Part shown: one piece after another, positions 12,801 to 26,800 of the stretch | How the letters are laid out: every line of letters begins with the position of its first letter | Position numbering within the stretch: the stretch's first letter is position 1 | Assembly: GCF_036884655.1 (NCBI RefSeq) | Contig: NC_088340.1 | Location: 4,981,501 to 5,045,500 of the forward strand | Source of the DNA: Musa acuminata AAA Group | Lineage: Eukaryota > Streptophyta > Magnoliopsida > Zingiberales > Musaceae | DNA: 64,000 nucleotides | Reading direction: 5' to 3' | Program-made: the position numbers and the translations under genes | The notes under the pieces: generated by a model | The model's input: the letters and a program-made list of their open reading frames with translations, nothing else | What the model was told of the DNA's origin: nothing | Database searches by the model: none

Positions 12801-14873
12801 AATGCTGCCACGTGAGGCATCTGAAAATCATCTTAGGTGTTTGCATTCCCTCAGAAGCTGCATTCTCCAACCCTTTTTGCTCGATCTTCATGACCTAATT
12901 CATCAACAAAATTGCTTTGGGGAACCAATATTCTGCTAGTGCTTCTCTAAGTTCTACACAAAACACTGCCTTAAAAACAGAAATTTGTTTAGTTGGAACT
13001 TCACTTTCTTCATTCCATTTCCAATATTGCTTGGGGTATCAAATTATTGCAAAATTGATGTGATAAAATTATTGAGACTAAGAGGGGCATCAATCCCACT
13101 GTTAAAGGGGCACCTAAGGCATGAGGCCCATGGAGGCTTTAATCTTGGACTGTGCCTCGGTTGAATCACAACAAATTCAACAAGTTGCACACCTTTTGTA
13201 CCTCGTAGTAGAGGTGAGACCTGGAAAAGGCATGTTATGGAGCAGATTGGAGCGACACTGAACTGCAGCCTGACTCCATCAAGCCAAGGTCCAGTCAGCT
13301 ATAGAAGATGTGACCTTGTAGGACTTATAGAACCCTGGGATTTGTTAGATCGGTATTAGATGGATAATGCAAACACTGGAGCATTTTTGTAAATGTTTTC
13401 CATTGCTAGCTACTTCAACTGGAACTTCTGTGCGCATTGGAAGTTTGACACCAGCAGCCTATTTCATATGAAAAGCATAGGACATCAATTTAATATGGCA
13501 AGAGGATTTGTAATCTCAAAATATAAATACTGTAGTAATATTATAGCACGGATATTGTAGCAGCTCTGTAAAATTGGAGTATGGTATTATTTTCAGCACA
13601 TCTTGTGTAAGAAAAAGAGTATTCTAGACTAATGTAGCATTCTAATTAGATATGAAGATTAGACTTTAGAAGTCCTATGTATATGATACACTAGCCATGT
13701 GCACGTGCGGCGCACATGGATGAAAATTTGCAAATTATTCATGTAAATACACGTGACTACCATGAAAATTTGCAAATTATTCATGTGATTACATTGGACT
13801 ACCACGTATCGTATCGCATAGCTACAGTAACCTTATTTTCCTCTTTCAAGATGTGAGCCTTATCTTTGTATTCATTAGTTTTGCAACAAAAGCAATGTTT
13901 TCCCATTTGAGCTAACACATCAAAGTTGACATGCTTGTTTATCTACATACCACAGAACAGTAAATAAGTATTGTTTTGTAATATGATTTTATTTGCTGTA
14001 TTTTCATTAATTGTCATTTCCAGTACATCTTGAGTTTATTCATTTTGACCTTCAGATAAGCCTCCACCAGACAGATAAGAGATCTAAATGGCTCCTTCAT
14101 AACAATGCCTTGCAGGTAGATTGGTAAATTAATGGTTTTATTAAATCTATCATGGGCTTATTATCTTTGATGCATCCATCTTACACAGGGTTATCAGAGA
14201 GGAACATTTGATCCTAGAACTGAGGTAACCCCCACCTTGTCTTCTTTGATTTCAGATGGTCTACACATGTCAACATAGTATTAGTACCCAATTCTTACTC
14301 TACTTGAGCAAGGTATTTTGGGTCATACATAGACAACAATATTTGTTGTAGAAATATGGATTATATTGAAAAAATAAAACATGTTATTTGGATACTTCAC
14401 TTCAACTTGGAAGATTTTGGTTAGAGTTTCAAATTTTTTGTTTGGCTAAATTCTACATCATACTTCACTTAAACCTTGATTGTTCAACTGACCTTAGTTA
14501 TTTTGGTGACTGGTGTTTAATTTGTCTATCTAGTGTTTCTCTCTTTCTCTATGTTTTATATGAAAGTAAATTTTCTTTTGCCACACTACATTAGTTCTCA
14601 TCTTCATGCTTCATTTAAGCCTTGATTGCTTCATTGCTTCTAGTGACGCAAAAGATCACACTGCAGTTTCTTTTTTCTTGTTTTTTGTTTCTTTGTTTTT
14701 GTTAAGTAAATTTTCCTTTGCTAAATCAACAGATTAGGAGACGGTCCCGATCTGAGCTTTACCTCTTCCAGGAACGATGGGACCAGGCTGCAAGAGAAGA
14801 CGAGGGTTGGGTCGATCCATTTCGTGCTCCTAAACAGAAGAAACAAAGACCATTGACTTCTAATGTCCCTTAA
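5790..14873 (+). CDS. DUF707 family protein with N-terminal signal anchor
   Basis: Fourteen coding exons join in phase: 5790-5876, 5964-5999, 6862-6972, 7293-7376, 7456-7562, 7813-7914, 8668-8784, 8856-8921, 9099-9165, 11421-11474, 12525-12614, 14056-14115, 14189-14224, 14733-14873, giving 385 residues. Residues about 4-19 ([16 protein letters not shown]) look like a type II membrane anchor. Family hallmarks are [84 protein letters not shown] and [16 protein letters not shown]. The D-E-D motif in FLWDEDLG recalls the DxD of metal-dependent glycosyltransferases, so a Golgi glycosyltransferase-like role is possible; the enzyme activity of DUF707 is not established as far as I know. The start is supported by an in-frame stop at 5772-5774. 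Two introns carry SINE-like insertions and one a (TATATACA)n tract. Confidence 0.88.
6667..6828. repeat. Compound TA/TATATACA microsatellite in DUF707 intron 2
   Basis: About 160 bp of alternating TA runs broken by CA or TG at regular spacing. It reads as low-complexity Tyr/Ile protein on both strands, which is not coding. It is expected to be length-variable. Confidence 0.9.
8402..8562 (+). mobile_element. Au-like tRNA-derived SINE in DUF707 intron 6
   Basis: The block begins near a G-C rich head with an internal B-box-like GGTTCGAGTT (about 8456-8465). It continues with SINE body features: a CTTTAAATATTTAAAG segment, then CCCCAGACCCT, TAGCGGGATCCTTGTGCACT and GGGTGCGCCC. This order matches my memory of the plant Au SINE family. 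It is flanked by near-identical direct repeats TTATCTTAAAGGGATTGTAT (8380-8399) and its copy from 8563, which look like a target-site duplication. Confidence 0.7.
10045..10170 (+). mobile_element. Second Au-like SINE remnant in DUF707 intron 9
   Basis: GAGTCATGGAAACAG, then CTTTTTAAATATGTAAAG, CCTTTCCCAGAGCCT, GGTGGGAGTCTTGTGCATCG and GGGTACATC(T)n follow in the same order as the element at 8402-8562. The 5' head is degraded and the end is a poly-T run. No clear target duplication was seen. Confidence 0.6.
13694..13787. repeat. Short palindrome and tandem pair in DUF707 intron 11
   Basis: CCATGTGC...GCACATGG forms an 8-bp inverted repeat at 13694-13718. It is followed by two copies, about 42 bp apart, of ATGAAAATTTGCAAATTATT CATG (each itself partly palindromic). 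No coding content. Confidence 0.55.
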
Positions 14874-16725
14874 TCCACTCAGATCAACAACAATCACGGC
14901 ATATATTTTTCTGGTCTTGAGAAAAAGTATCGTCGATCATGCATGGGCGGAGGTGGGGCTCAGAACATGGGGTCTAAGATGTACAGTGTTCTTCGTTAGT
15001 TCTATGCTATCACTGTCTCCAAGATTTCATGCTCCACATTCGGTGGTGGAAAAGCTTTAAAGATTCAATGTACGAAAACGAAGTCTGATGTGCCATTGCG
15101 AAGAATTAATGATCAATGTAAGGAGAAACCCCTATGTAGAGAGTATACATGCACTCAGTGCATGCATCTACAACACCTCCTCTTCAATCTACTGACTTTT
15201 GGAGAAAGGTGTTAATTAGTTTAGCTGATAAAGATTTTATGAGATCATAATTAATTTAATATCTTATTCTGGATCAAAATTTATTTTTAGCATTTATTTT
15301 TTTGGAAAAAAATAAAATAAAATGTGTATAGAATATCAAGGAGAAATACCCGTGTGAATCGTGAGTGCCCTTTATTTATGTCAAGTCGTACGAGTGCACT
15401 GCGATCGAACATAGTAACGTAAAATGGCCGCTCGTAAACCGTGATTGGTGGTACAATAATAAATAAAGCATGGGTGCAAGCTGGAGGTGTTATGTTTTGC
15501 CCCAAGAAGACCGCCACCATCTTGCCTTTTGGGGTTTTTGACATGACCAGCTAGATTCCAACATTGTTAAGAGGATGATTGTACCAAAAAAATATTCTTT
15601 TATATTTTTTTGGAAATGATACTTTTTTTATATAATTTCTAAATAATCACTATCTATTTTTGATATTTTAAAAATACTTTTTTTAAAAAAAAAATTATTT
15701 TTTTGTCCAATCTAAAAAGTTTTTCCATCAACAGTGTTTTGTGAGTTAATTTTTAATCAAAAAACACTTATTTGAGTTTTATCCAATCTAATAATATTTT
15801 GATCTATTCGAGAAGACCTCGTAGTCGACGATAAATGGTGGTCGATAACAAGAAAAAAACGTAATCGTCGAGTGTTTTGATCACTATAATCGATTTGGCT
15901 AAATGACAAAGGCACTTAGCGATAAATCGTAAAAGTTTTTATCAACTAAAATAACCAACTTATTCGAGTAATTCCATATTATTATCAGCTTCGATCGATT
16001 ATCTTTAGTTTGGCTAGATAGATATAAAATATTGAGTTTTCCAGTGGTTCTCATTCTAGCCGTACGAGACACGGTGACATAATTTGTTTGTAGGTTACTA
16101 GTCAAGTCAAACCAGGTGAAGTCGGTACGATGAGGTCACCAATACTTACCATATCCTTCCGCTTATGCCATGTCCCGTGTCCGGGCTACAGCATATACTC
16201 CTATCGACTTTGGTGTGCTAACGTTGTTGGGACAAACACTAATCTACACATACTAGCATTCGAGAAGAAGGCCTTATTAATCCATATCACATCAATTCGA
16301 TTCGATTCGGATCACTACATCAAGATCTCGATCCGATCAAACAATGGATCACAATCTCGATGCGTGGGGAGAATCGATCCGATTCAATAAATAAAAGGAA
16401 AAGGAAAAATAAAAGAAAAGAGGTTAAATAGGTGTGTGTGTGTGCCGTAAATAGTAATCAATAATTGGGGCAAGTCCAACGGCCCCATCCGATTCATCAA
16501 AAGGACAGGTAAAAGAAAAAGGAAAACTATGTAGCAGCAGTAACAAGCGAGCGAGCGAGCGATCAATAATTTGTTGGGTCAAAAGTTCCTCCGCCTCCTC
16601 CCCCACCCGCTCCGCTCTCTTTCGAGAAAGCAGTCAATCATCGGAACAATCACATGCAGCCGAAAACCCTTAACCATTTTGCCGTGCTATATATTCCTCT
16701 ATTCCATTTAGAAAGCGAGGAAGTC
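14874..16725. other. Intergenic region between DUF707 and GT37 genes
   Basis: Contains the 3' flank of the DUF707 gene, AT-rich sequence at 15200-16080 and the GT37 promoter. A TATATAT run lies at 16688-16694, only about 50 bp before the ATG. No gene recognised. The open frame at 15287-15544 has no domain. Confidence 0.45.
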
Positions 16726-16743
16726 ATGCGGTGTTGGTGGTGA
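16726..16743 (+). promoter_or_regulatory. Five-codon uORF overlapping the GT37 start (TGATG)
   Basis: ATG CGG TGT TGG TGG TGA encodes MRCWW and its stop overlaps the main ATG by one base. Such an overlap can allow termination-reinitiation. If transcription starts about 30 bp after the TATATAT at 16688, the leader would be so short that this uORF is near the cap, so its relevance is uncertain. Confidence 0.35.
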
Positions 16744-19700
16744 TGGACATGAAGCGCATGAGGAGGCCGCAGCAACCGACGACCGCCCCCGATCCGGAGA
16801 GCGAGGGAGCCCTCCGGGCCTCCCCCACGCCGCCTCGCGTCCTGCGCCCGTGGACCGCATTCCTCCTGCTCGCCTCCCTGTTGGTCGTCGGCGCGGTCCT
16901 CTCCAGGGCCCAACGGAGCCTCTCGATCGACAGCTTTCGCGCCGCTGCCAGGGCGGCTAGCGTCGGAGCGGCATCAGGAGGTACGGCTTAACCCCTCCCC
17001 CCGCCCGGATCGCCTTCGTCCTGCATCCGGAGCGCTTGATCTCTCGTAGCATCTTTTGATGCTTCAGGTCTGTTGCTATCCTAATTAGGACGGCATCGAC
17101 CTCCTTTCTTTGAGTGCAACAGCGATTCATTTTTGTTGGTGATGTTGCATCTCTAAACATTGTTTCGCATGGACCGTCACAAATGTCAGATTAGATTGCA
17201 TCGACAAGAAAAACTAGGAAGAAACAATGAAGTTCGAGATGTCTCAATTTACATCGATTAGGAGCGTCATAACATTTCTACTTCTGATTTAGTCATAGTT
17301 GGCGGGACTCATTGGAACAAATCGACTTTTGTTGGATCTGTAGGCCTATCGTCATATATTGGATATTGTCAACACACATACCAATACTCAGAAACATGTG
17401 TTCGACGAAGAAAGCTAAAACATCTTACATGATCACTGTTTTCATTCACTATTACATTTGGCTGCTTTCCGTGTCTCTTTCATTTGGCTTTTCCTGAACA
17501 ATATCCTTATGGTATTCGACAGTGCATTGGAATCCTATTCTTTTCTTCTGTGTTCACTAGTGATTTGTTTATGAAACATAGGTCTTTATCTGCTATGTTT
17601 ACGAATGATTTGTTGATAAAACATAACACTATTTCGCCATGTAAGTTCCTGATTTTAGTGCGTCTATAAACTGCAGTAACACCCTTAGAAAGAAATACCT
17701 TGATGCCGTCATCAAAGGCTTTAATTGATCTTCTTTTGGGTGAGTTACTGCACGGTGCAACTTGATTTTCCTAGTCATTTGATTCTACCTTTAGTAAAAC
17801 GTTAATTGTAGTTGTAAATTTGTGCATCACCAGTATCTGTGTCCTTTAACTCAAAGCATGGCGTGACTTTTCTCAAAATCAGCTGGGATAGTATTTGAAA
17901 TTGAAGCAATTATTTATACCTGCTACAAGGGTTGTTGTCCCCAAAGATTCAGCCAATTTTTTCCTGAACTATTATATATTGTTAGGAATTGAAGCCATTA
18001 AATGTTATATAGATGGGGTCTTCATTAAATCATGTAAGAATGGGAATAGCTTTTTTATTGCCTTGCACCATCTAAATTTAATTGACCTTTTGTCTGCAGT
18101 AAAATTGCTAGGTATGCAGCTCCTAAATGTACCAGAGTATACTGCTCTGTGTCTAGGCACTTTTATCTTTCATGCACAGATGGGCATTCATTTGTATGCT
18201 TCGGGATTGTCCACTGTGCCTGTTCACTGGTTTGCAAATCTTTTTGCAAGTATATCCTGTCTTCTTTTTGTTTTTAACATGTTTAATCAATCATGACTTC
18301 ACACTATGCAGCCATACCAACAATGAAATGCGGTACATATATCCATGATTAGTAGTCACATTTCAGATTGTTCTCGATTTGTAATTATCCTGTTGTGAAA
18401 TTCATAGGACTTACACGAGTGTTTCAATTATATGTGATTTTTAGGTTTAGAGAATGAGTCATTTCCATCCTCTCGTGGTCCAAAGGATAAGCTTCTTCAT
18501 GGCTTGCTTGCTGCTGGGTTTGATGAACAATCCTGCCTAAGCAGGTACCACTCTGCATTGTACTGGAAAGAATCACCTCATTTACCATCTCCTTACTTGT
18601 TGGAAAAACTGAGAAATTATGAAGCTCTCCATAAGAAATGTGGTCCAAACACTGAATTGTACAAGAAATCTGTAGAACAGTTGAAATCTGGTCGTGGCAC
18701 CCAATCAACAGAGTGCAACTATGTCGTATGGGTATCATACAGTGGCTTAGGGAACAGGATGTTATCAATTGCTTCAGCATTTCTATATGCTCTCCTAACA
18801 AACAAGGTCTTGTTGATCGACCGTGGTTCTGACATGGATGACCTCTTTTGTGAGCCATTTCCTGAAAGCTCATGGCTTCTACCTCTGGATTTCCCCATCA
18901 CTAAGTTTGGGACCTTTGACATTAAGACACCTGAGAGTTATGGAAACATGTTAAAAAATAAGGTTATTAGCTACAGTGTTGATGGTACTTCACCACAGTC
19001 TCTACCTGCTTACATTTATCTCCATCTATCCCACGATTATGGTGACCGTGATAAGAATTTCTTCTGTGAAGATGATCAGAAGTTCCTTCAAAATGTTCCT
19101 TGGTTGTTGTTGAGGTCAAACAACTACTTTGTGCCGTCTCTCTTTCTGATCCCAGCATATGAACAAGAACTAAGGCAGCTCTTCCCAGAGGCCGATACTG
19201 TCTTCCATCATTTGGGACGCTATCTTTTCCATCCTACCAATACCGTGTGGGGTTTGATTACTAGATATTACCAATCTTATCTTGCGAAGGCAGATGAAAG
19301 AGTGGGCATACAGATCAGAGTCTTTGAAACAGATACTGGTCCCTTTCAGTATGTGCTAGATCAAATTCTTGCATGTTCTCAGAAGGAGAAGGTTCTTCCT
19401 GATGTCAGTGGTCAAGAAACTGTGGTTTCGACTCCAAATGTCAAATCAAAAGCTGTGCTTCTGACTTCTTTGAACGATGGGTACTTTGAGAAGATCAGGA
19501 ACATGTACTGGGAGCAACCTACAGCCACCGGTGAAATCATTAGTGTCCATCAACCAAGCCATGAAGGATACCAGAAGACGGAGAAGCAAATGCACAACAT
19601 GAAAGCATTGGCAGAGATGTACCTCTTGAGCTTCACTGATGTATTGGTTACAAGTGCATGGTCTACATTTGGTTATGTTGCCCAAGGTCTTGGTGGTTTA

Positions 19701-19904
19701 CAGCCATGGATTCTGTACAAGCCCGATAACCAGACAGCTCCAGACCCTCCTTGTCGTCGAGCCATGTCAATCGAACCTTGTTTTCATGCCCCTCCCTTCT
19801 ATGACTGCAAAGCCAAGAAAGGTATTGACACAGGAGCCCTGGTCCCACATGTGAGACATTGTGAAGACATGAGTTGGGGCCTTAAGCTAGTTAATCAGGC
19901 TTAA
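16743..19904 (+). CDS. Galactoside alpha-1,2-fucosyltransferase (GT37, FUT1-like)
   Basis: Two exons, 16743-16980 and 18445-19904, join in phase (G|GT) to give 565 residues, the usual length for plant FUT1-type enzymes. The family adds L-fucose from GDP-fucose to galactose on xyloglucan or arabinogalactan side chains in the Golgi lumen. Residues about 37-54 (WTAFLLLASLLVVGAVLS) are a type II signal anchor after a basic, Pro-rich cytosolic tail. The lumenal domain has the conserved YVVWVSYSGLGNRMLSIASA segment, the RVGIQIRVFE motif that contains the GDP-fucose-binding Arg, and a C-terminal SAWSTFGYVAQGLGGLQPW motif. The first ATG in this frame is 16743; the upstream GTG at 16731 is not a plausible start. 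Which acceptor is used (xyloglucan or AGP) cannot be told from sequence. Confidence 0.93.
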
Positions 19905-21827
19905 GCGGTAGCCCTTACCCTTGGATTAGACATTCATCTTTGCAGTGGCACACTATGGTGACTGGTGACTCCTGTTTTTTCTTTTTCAAATATAACCTAT
20001 CCTTGCATGGTTTAGAAGACCTTGGCAAGATGAAATGCTCATAGTGTAGAGAGTTTCTTGAGGTACTTCCACTATCACTGAAGTAGGAATGATGTTAATT
20101 CTGTTGCATCTTGTAAGTATCAGTTCTATCAATGTCATAACCATATCAATGTTGACTGTTTGAATATCCCTATTAGGCTATACTGCCCTTAACAGACTCT
20201 TAACTTCAAGGGAAATCTAATATACTATGTTGCTTTGGAGTACTTTCTTCTCTCTCTCTCAAAATCTCTCACTGCTGAACAGATTTAGCTGTATCAGGCC
20301 TCAGGCTTGGAGACTTGCCAAAAGATGTTTGAAGTGACTTGTCTTCCATGCGTATATATGTCGACTTTGAGAAAGAGGAGCATCAATCAAACATTAGAAG
20401 GTGCAGCTGATGCTTACTGTGATGAATGATCAAATTATCCTGCACATAAGGAGACTGACGAAGTTCGAAAAAGGTTATGGAGAACAAGAAAATTTACAGC
20501 AATAGATGAATGCATTTTAGAGCCTAAATTAAAAACCAAGTGTAAAACTCTGATCAGGATCAGGATTCTGATCAAAACTGACTACAGGAACAGGAACATG
20601 AGAGAGTCTGCCTTTCTTGTGATTAAAATATTTATTACTATTGTCCGATATGATTAAAATATCTCCTTACGCATAATGCATTCATTTTGGATTAAAAAAT
20701 ATCTGAAGCATCTTTTGCGTATGATATACTTAAACCACAAATGAAGTTTAAGTATTTGATTGATATCAATTGAGGACAAAAAAGCATGTGTAACATGTGA
20801 AAGTATCCTTTCCACCTGATATGTCCACCCAAGTCAAAAAGGCATCAAACGTGTTTCATACAATCAAATATTTTCTTTTAGACGGTTACCATCCAAAAGA
20901 AAATATTCTCATTAAATCATTTAATATTTATAAATAATGATAGTTACTATCCAACAATATATAAAGTACTCTCTATATGATTCTCAAACTAATATTATTC
21001 ACTTAATTTTTTTACGAGTTTTTTTTTTATCTTCAACGAATAGATGCTAATTTGATTAAAGTTTTGTTCAACGGACCTCCGAGATAATTTTTTATAAGAA
21101 TAAAGTAAGATGAGATATTATATTATTAACCTTCGAATAAAATTATGCTAACCCTCTATTTTTTTGAAATACTCGAAAAACTAATCATATCATATCACTT
21201 TCATCCCATCAAATTGACGATTAAAATTGATGGCCGCACCCCCACCTACGGCACGAGAAAGATTCGCCTATCATCACGTGTTCTTGATTCGTGGCTGTGG
21301 GCCAGTGGGAGTGCCACATCATTATGAGAAAGATTTCGTGGTGGACCTTCACTGTACTTTCCCCTTCCACTCCCACGTGTCTCTTTCCCGTCAGATCGCC
21401 AGAGGTCCCACGCCCAATTATTTTATTATGCTTCATATTTACCGGTTCAACGGTCACCGACGCACGTGATCCACACAACCCGTTTCTGTAACACTGCGAG
21501 ACGAGTAAGCTGCTTTGTCACTGGCCGATGTGGGGTCCGCTTCCGATTGAGCGATCGCCGCGTGTCCACATCATTCTCATGGACACCAAACACGATGCGA
21601 CGCTCGGACGCACCCACGCGACGCCGACTCATCAGCCTAATCCACTAAAACGTCCAACAAAATATTTATGATCCTCGATTGATGACTCTTAAATTTTGGA
21701 TTGAAAGATAGTTTTGCAGATTTTGTCTTCTCTTTTTTTTTATTTTGGTGAATATATCTTCTAGTGTCGTTTGGAATTCACAGATATCTATCGTCGTCAT
21801 CGTCCTTCGGCGCCACCACGTCCCAGA
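19905..21827. other. Convergent intergenic region between GT37 and ERF genes
   Basis: Both flanking genes end here, so it should hold two 3' UTRs. The part 20600-21150 is AT-rich. The part 21220-21650 is GC-richer with CACGTG and related ACGT motifs (about 21273 and 21373), but its overlapping short frames on both strands show no domain. No gene supported. Confidence 0.45.
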
Positions 21828-22523
21828 TCATACGATAAGCGCCCACACTTTCATCATTTCCTGCATTCCACGCTCCGCCATCGATGGCTTCTCTTGCTGC
21901 AGTGGCGAGACTCGTGGGTGGCCGGCCGTGGAGGACGCGTTGAGTCGCCCCGCTTGGGTAGCCGCCGCCGGCTGCGGATCCGTGAAGGGGAAGTTGAGCT
22001 TGGCGCGGGCGCCGCGGAACTCTAGCGCGGCGCGGTCGTACGCCCGCGCGGCCTCCTCCGCGGTGACGAACGTGCCCAGCCACTTGCGCACCGCCCGCCT
22101 CGGGTCGCGTATCTCCGCCACCCACTTCCCCCACGGCCGCTGCCGCACGCCGCGGTACTTACTCTTCTTCTTCTTCCTCCTCTTCCTCGCCCCGCCAGAT
22201 CCTCTGCTCTCCGACGCCGCGACGGCTACCTCGTCCTCGTCGAAGGAGAAGAACTCGCAGCCCAGGCACCCGTCGATGCCGCACATGCGGCAGGTTTCGG
22301 CAACAGGGAGCTGGGCGGGAGCGGTGGCGTAGCCGGAGACGACGTGAGCGAGCGCGGAGACGATGACGGACGTCTCCTGCTCTCGCGACAAGCGGGAGGA
22401 GGACGGGAAGGACGGCTGCCAATCGTAGGAGCTCGACATGCCTCTTTGCTGCTGCTCGTTTCTGGTTTGGGGCGGTTTGACGGCGGAGAGAAGGAAGGCG
22501 GCCTCCTTCTTCTTCGGCGACAT
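21828..22523 (-). CDS. AP2/ERF transcription factor, group X (ABR1/RAP2.6-type)
   Basis: A single uninterrupted frame of 231 residues. Residues about 122-179 are one AP2/ERF DNA-binding domain ([18 protein letters not shown], then WLGTF and [14 protein letters not shown]), preceded by a basic nuclear-localisation run [10 protein letters not shown] (113-122). Before it stand [14 protein letters not shown] (51-64) and a cysteine array C78-X2-C81-X4-C86-X2-C89, the CX2CX4CX2-4C motif described for ERF group X. Members of this group act in wounding, oxidative and ABA responses and bind GCC-box-like DNA. The AP2 residues Ala and Asp typical of ERF (rather than DREB) are present. The region beyond residue 185 is low-conservation. 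Confidence 0.92.
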   Translation of the reverse strand: MSPKKKEAAFLLSAVKPPQTRNEQQQRGMSSSYDWQPSFPSSSRLSREQETSVIVSALAHVVSGYATAPAQLPVAETCRMCGIDGCLGCEFFSFDEDEVAVAASESRGSGGARKRRKKKKSKYRGVRQRPWGKWVAEIRDPRRAVRKWLGTFVTAEEAARAYDRAALEFRGARAKLNFPFTDPQPAAATQAGRLNASSTAGHPRVSPLQQEKPSMAERGMQEMMKVWALIV

Positions 22524-24009
<1,486 letters not shown>

Positions 24010-24237
24010 AACTCCACCTGTGAGAGTAAATATGAAGCTTCCTTCTCCACTCGTCTTCAGCTGACAAGATAATAAGCATTGGAGCCCATTTCTGTTGTAC
24101 GTAGTCGTAGAAATGGGCTCACATCCTTATTAACGTGTACTACAGTTGTATTATATGGTGGGCTCACATCCTTATTATCGTGTCAGCTGAGGACGGGTGG
24201 AGAAGGAAGCTTCACATTTACTCTCACAGGTGGAGTT
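24010..24237. repeat. 57-bp inverted repeat with 114-nt loop (hairpin or MITE-like)
   Basis: The left arm 24010-24066 (starting AACTCCACCTGTGAG) and right arm 24181-24237 match as reverse complements at 54 of 57 positions. In a plus-strand RNA two of the three mismatches would be G-U wobbles. Inside the loop there is a perfect 12-bp inverted repeat GAGCCCATTTCT/AGAAATGGGCTC (24082-24093, 24109-24120). The loop also carries a near-identical direct repeat starting TGGGCTCACATCCTTATTA at 24114 and 24159. No adjacent target-site duplication was found. Confidence 0.8.
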
Positions 24238-25506
24238 ATTTGATGACTTACAAAGAGTAATATGGTTTATGTGTGTGGAGAATATAAAAGTGCAGCACAG
24301 ATATACATCCGATGGTGTTTGATGATTCACGATAATGATTGTAACTTAGTTCTATGCAAGTTATTTCTTCCTATTAATTTTCCTATACGAGACTTTTTCT
24401 GTTTCCTTTTAACAAATAATTGTTTGAATTTTTATTCTCAATTGAAAAATGAATTTTCAATTTGACTTCCTCGATATTGCTTAGTGTGTGTTTCATGTGT
24501 TCTCTCAGTCCTGCGCTCAGTTGTTATCGCTTCAGACGTTTCTAAAGGCTGGAAGGGGAGGAGGAACACAGCATCTGTACTCCATGGGGGTACTCGTAAG
24601 CTTCTCGAGAACTTGGAGAATACCGGTCAGTGCTTGTTCAAGTGATCAGCATTGTGCCTGCTTTGACTGGGTCAGAGGTTTGACCAGACCATGGTTTCTT
24701 CTGAAAGGTCTCCGATTCTTCGCATTCCACGTACGTGTTCTTCTTTAAAGATGACAATGATCTGGTCTTAATGAAGAAGCTTCAACCCGACCACCCGGAT
24801 GTCGAGTTAAGAGGGCTTCATCCTCCTACAATGACCGATCAATTTGAATTGATCCATTCAAAAAATTTTCTAGCTACATGTGTTGGAAAAAATAACAGTT
24901 TCAATTGATGTCATCCTTCAAATGAGTGAGCAAAGACTCGTTAAGTTAATGCAGGACTTAATCCGCTCCTCCGGGTAAGAAGTTGGAGTAATATATATAT
25001 ATATATATATATAATTCACATGAGATGTCTGAAACTCACTCAATTTTATACACAGGGATGATAAACGTACACCGTTAAAGGGTGACATATATAATTAATC
25101 GTCTCTAGATTACATGAAAAGAGGAGGAGGTTAATAGGAAACACTATCAACCCATCACAAAAGGGGCTCCTCCTTCGTCACTATCCCTATGACTGGGCCC
25201 TTCAAGTAGTCCGACCCTTCTTGGTTGGGGGATCGACATACGAAGTCATGATGGGATGATGCACGAAGATAGGAGTCATCTTCGATTAAGTTCAACTCAA
25301 ACAAATTAAAATCTTAATCCAATTGGACCGACATATAAGATTTATGAAATCGAGCCCAAATTATATAGAATTAGACCTTTGGACTGATTTGATTAATTGG
25401 TATGAATCAGATAAAAGGTTAGGATAGTGAACTTAGTCAAATTGATATCTTTCAAATTAAAATCAATTCGATTCGAACTAGTTAATAGAACTAAAGAATA
25501 GTACTT
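24238..25506. other. Intergenic region with no recognised gene
   Basis: Contains a short (TA)n at about 24991-25012 and a GC-richer patch at 25140-25260. No domain or tRNA seen. It may include eroded transposon sequence. Confidence 0.35.
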
Positions 25507-26800
25507 ATGAATCAAAACTACACCACTCATAACAAATTGATTTTAGATCAGTTAGATTCAAATCCGATTCCATACATGATATTAATTTCTAAAATATTAA
25601 ATCTTGAATCTATTATTATTGATTACAGATTTATAACCCTCTATAATGTAATTTATAAACTTCTCACTAAAGAATTATTGTCTAGAATTAAAAAAATTTA
25701 TTTCTTCCGTCATTGATCATGCCCGATCAGCTTTCTTACACATACCTGTGTGTTCAATCCACAATACCATTGCCATCATTCACTAGATGGCTTACTCAAC
25801 ATTCCGTCTTCTCATCAGCTTATTAATGGGGTCTCTCTCTTGTTGCTTTCATAATCATCGTGGTATCAATGAAGGAGATCATATATCTCCTCTCTTATTT
25901 GATATTGCATAGCAAGCCATGTCTCTCTTTCTAATATTAAAGAGATGAAAATTACTCATCTTATGTTTGTCAATAATATTATATTTATTTTTCTGCTGAT
26001 AGAAATTTTGTGGAAACCTCATAAAAGCACTGGTCATAAAATTAACAAACGAAATCCATTATTTTACCCAAAGCAATGCAACACTAGTAGTAGACATCAC
26101 ATAAATGATGCTGTTGGTCTATCAACTACCTAAGGACCTATATCAGTCTTACTATACTTTTTTTTGACACCCATCTCAGTTCTAATTATTGACAAATATC
26201 TCGATAAAATTTAAGGATGATGGAAAAGTAGTTCTTATTAATTCAATCATTAAATTTATTCCATTGCGCACACCCATGAATACTTAGGTCATTGACGAAA
26301 ATATCAATTAGATTATCGTAGGAATTTCTCGTGGAATCAATCCCCTAACCAAAACAAACTCAAATTTTCAGGATGAGATTGCATTACTAAGCATAAGATT
26401 AGAGATGACATAGGCCTTTGTAACCATAAAACTATGGAGATTTTCATAAGAGCAAAGCGTATCCTTCCTCAATTCCAATAGCATGTGGTGCACAATTTTG
26501 AATACCAAATAAATGTAAGAGTCTCCATTTGCATATAAGAATTTCTTTGGATGGAAATGCATATGTAACCTCTTAGACTTCACGAAAGATAGTCGTCTTA
26601 GAATCACACCAATATATTAAATGATCGATGAATATACAATACTTCATTATCTAACTGGCCTACCTTTGTTAATATCAATAGGATCACAAATCATGTGCTA
26701 CTCGATAAATTTATTGAAAATAAATTATAAAATAAACCACTTATTAAAAATATTTTTAGACTCGATCTTGTTTTATGTATTCTTAAAATTTACCCCTTTT
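25507..26800 (+). pseudogene. Decayed LINE (non-LTR retrotransposon) reverse transcriptase
   Basis: Short fragments keep the order of L1-type RT motifs. At about 25580-25700 is DYRFITLYNVIYKLLTKEL (compare YRPISLCNVxYKxxSKxL). At about 25850-25920 is RGINEGDHISPLLFDI (compare RGIRQGDPLSPxLF). At about 25945-25990 is ITHLMFVNNIIFIF, in which the catalytic F/YADD has become FVNN. Further 3' is IDKYLDKI...WKSS, like the thumb region. Stops and frameshifts separate the pieces and the catalytic Asp pair is lost, so it is inactive. The 3' limit is uncertain. Confidence 0.7.

Noticed and set aside
21745..22332. Plus-strand frame of 195 codons
   Set aside because: Shadow of the ERF gene on the minus strand, with no domain of its own.
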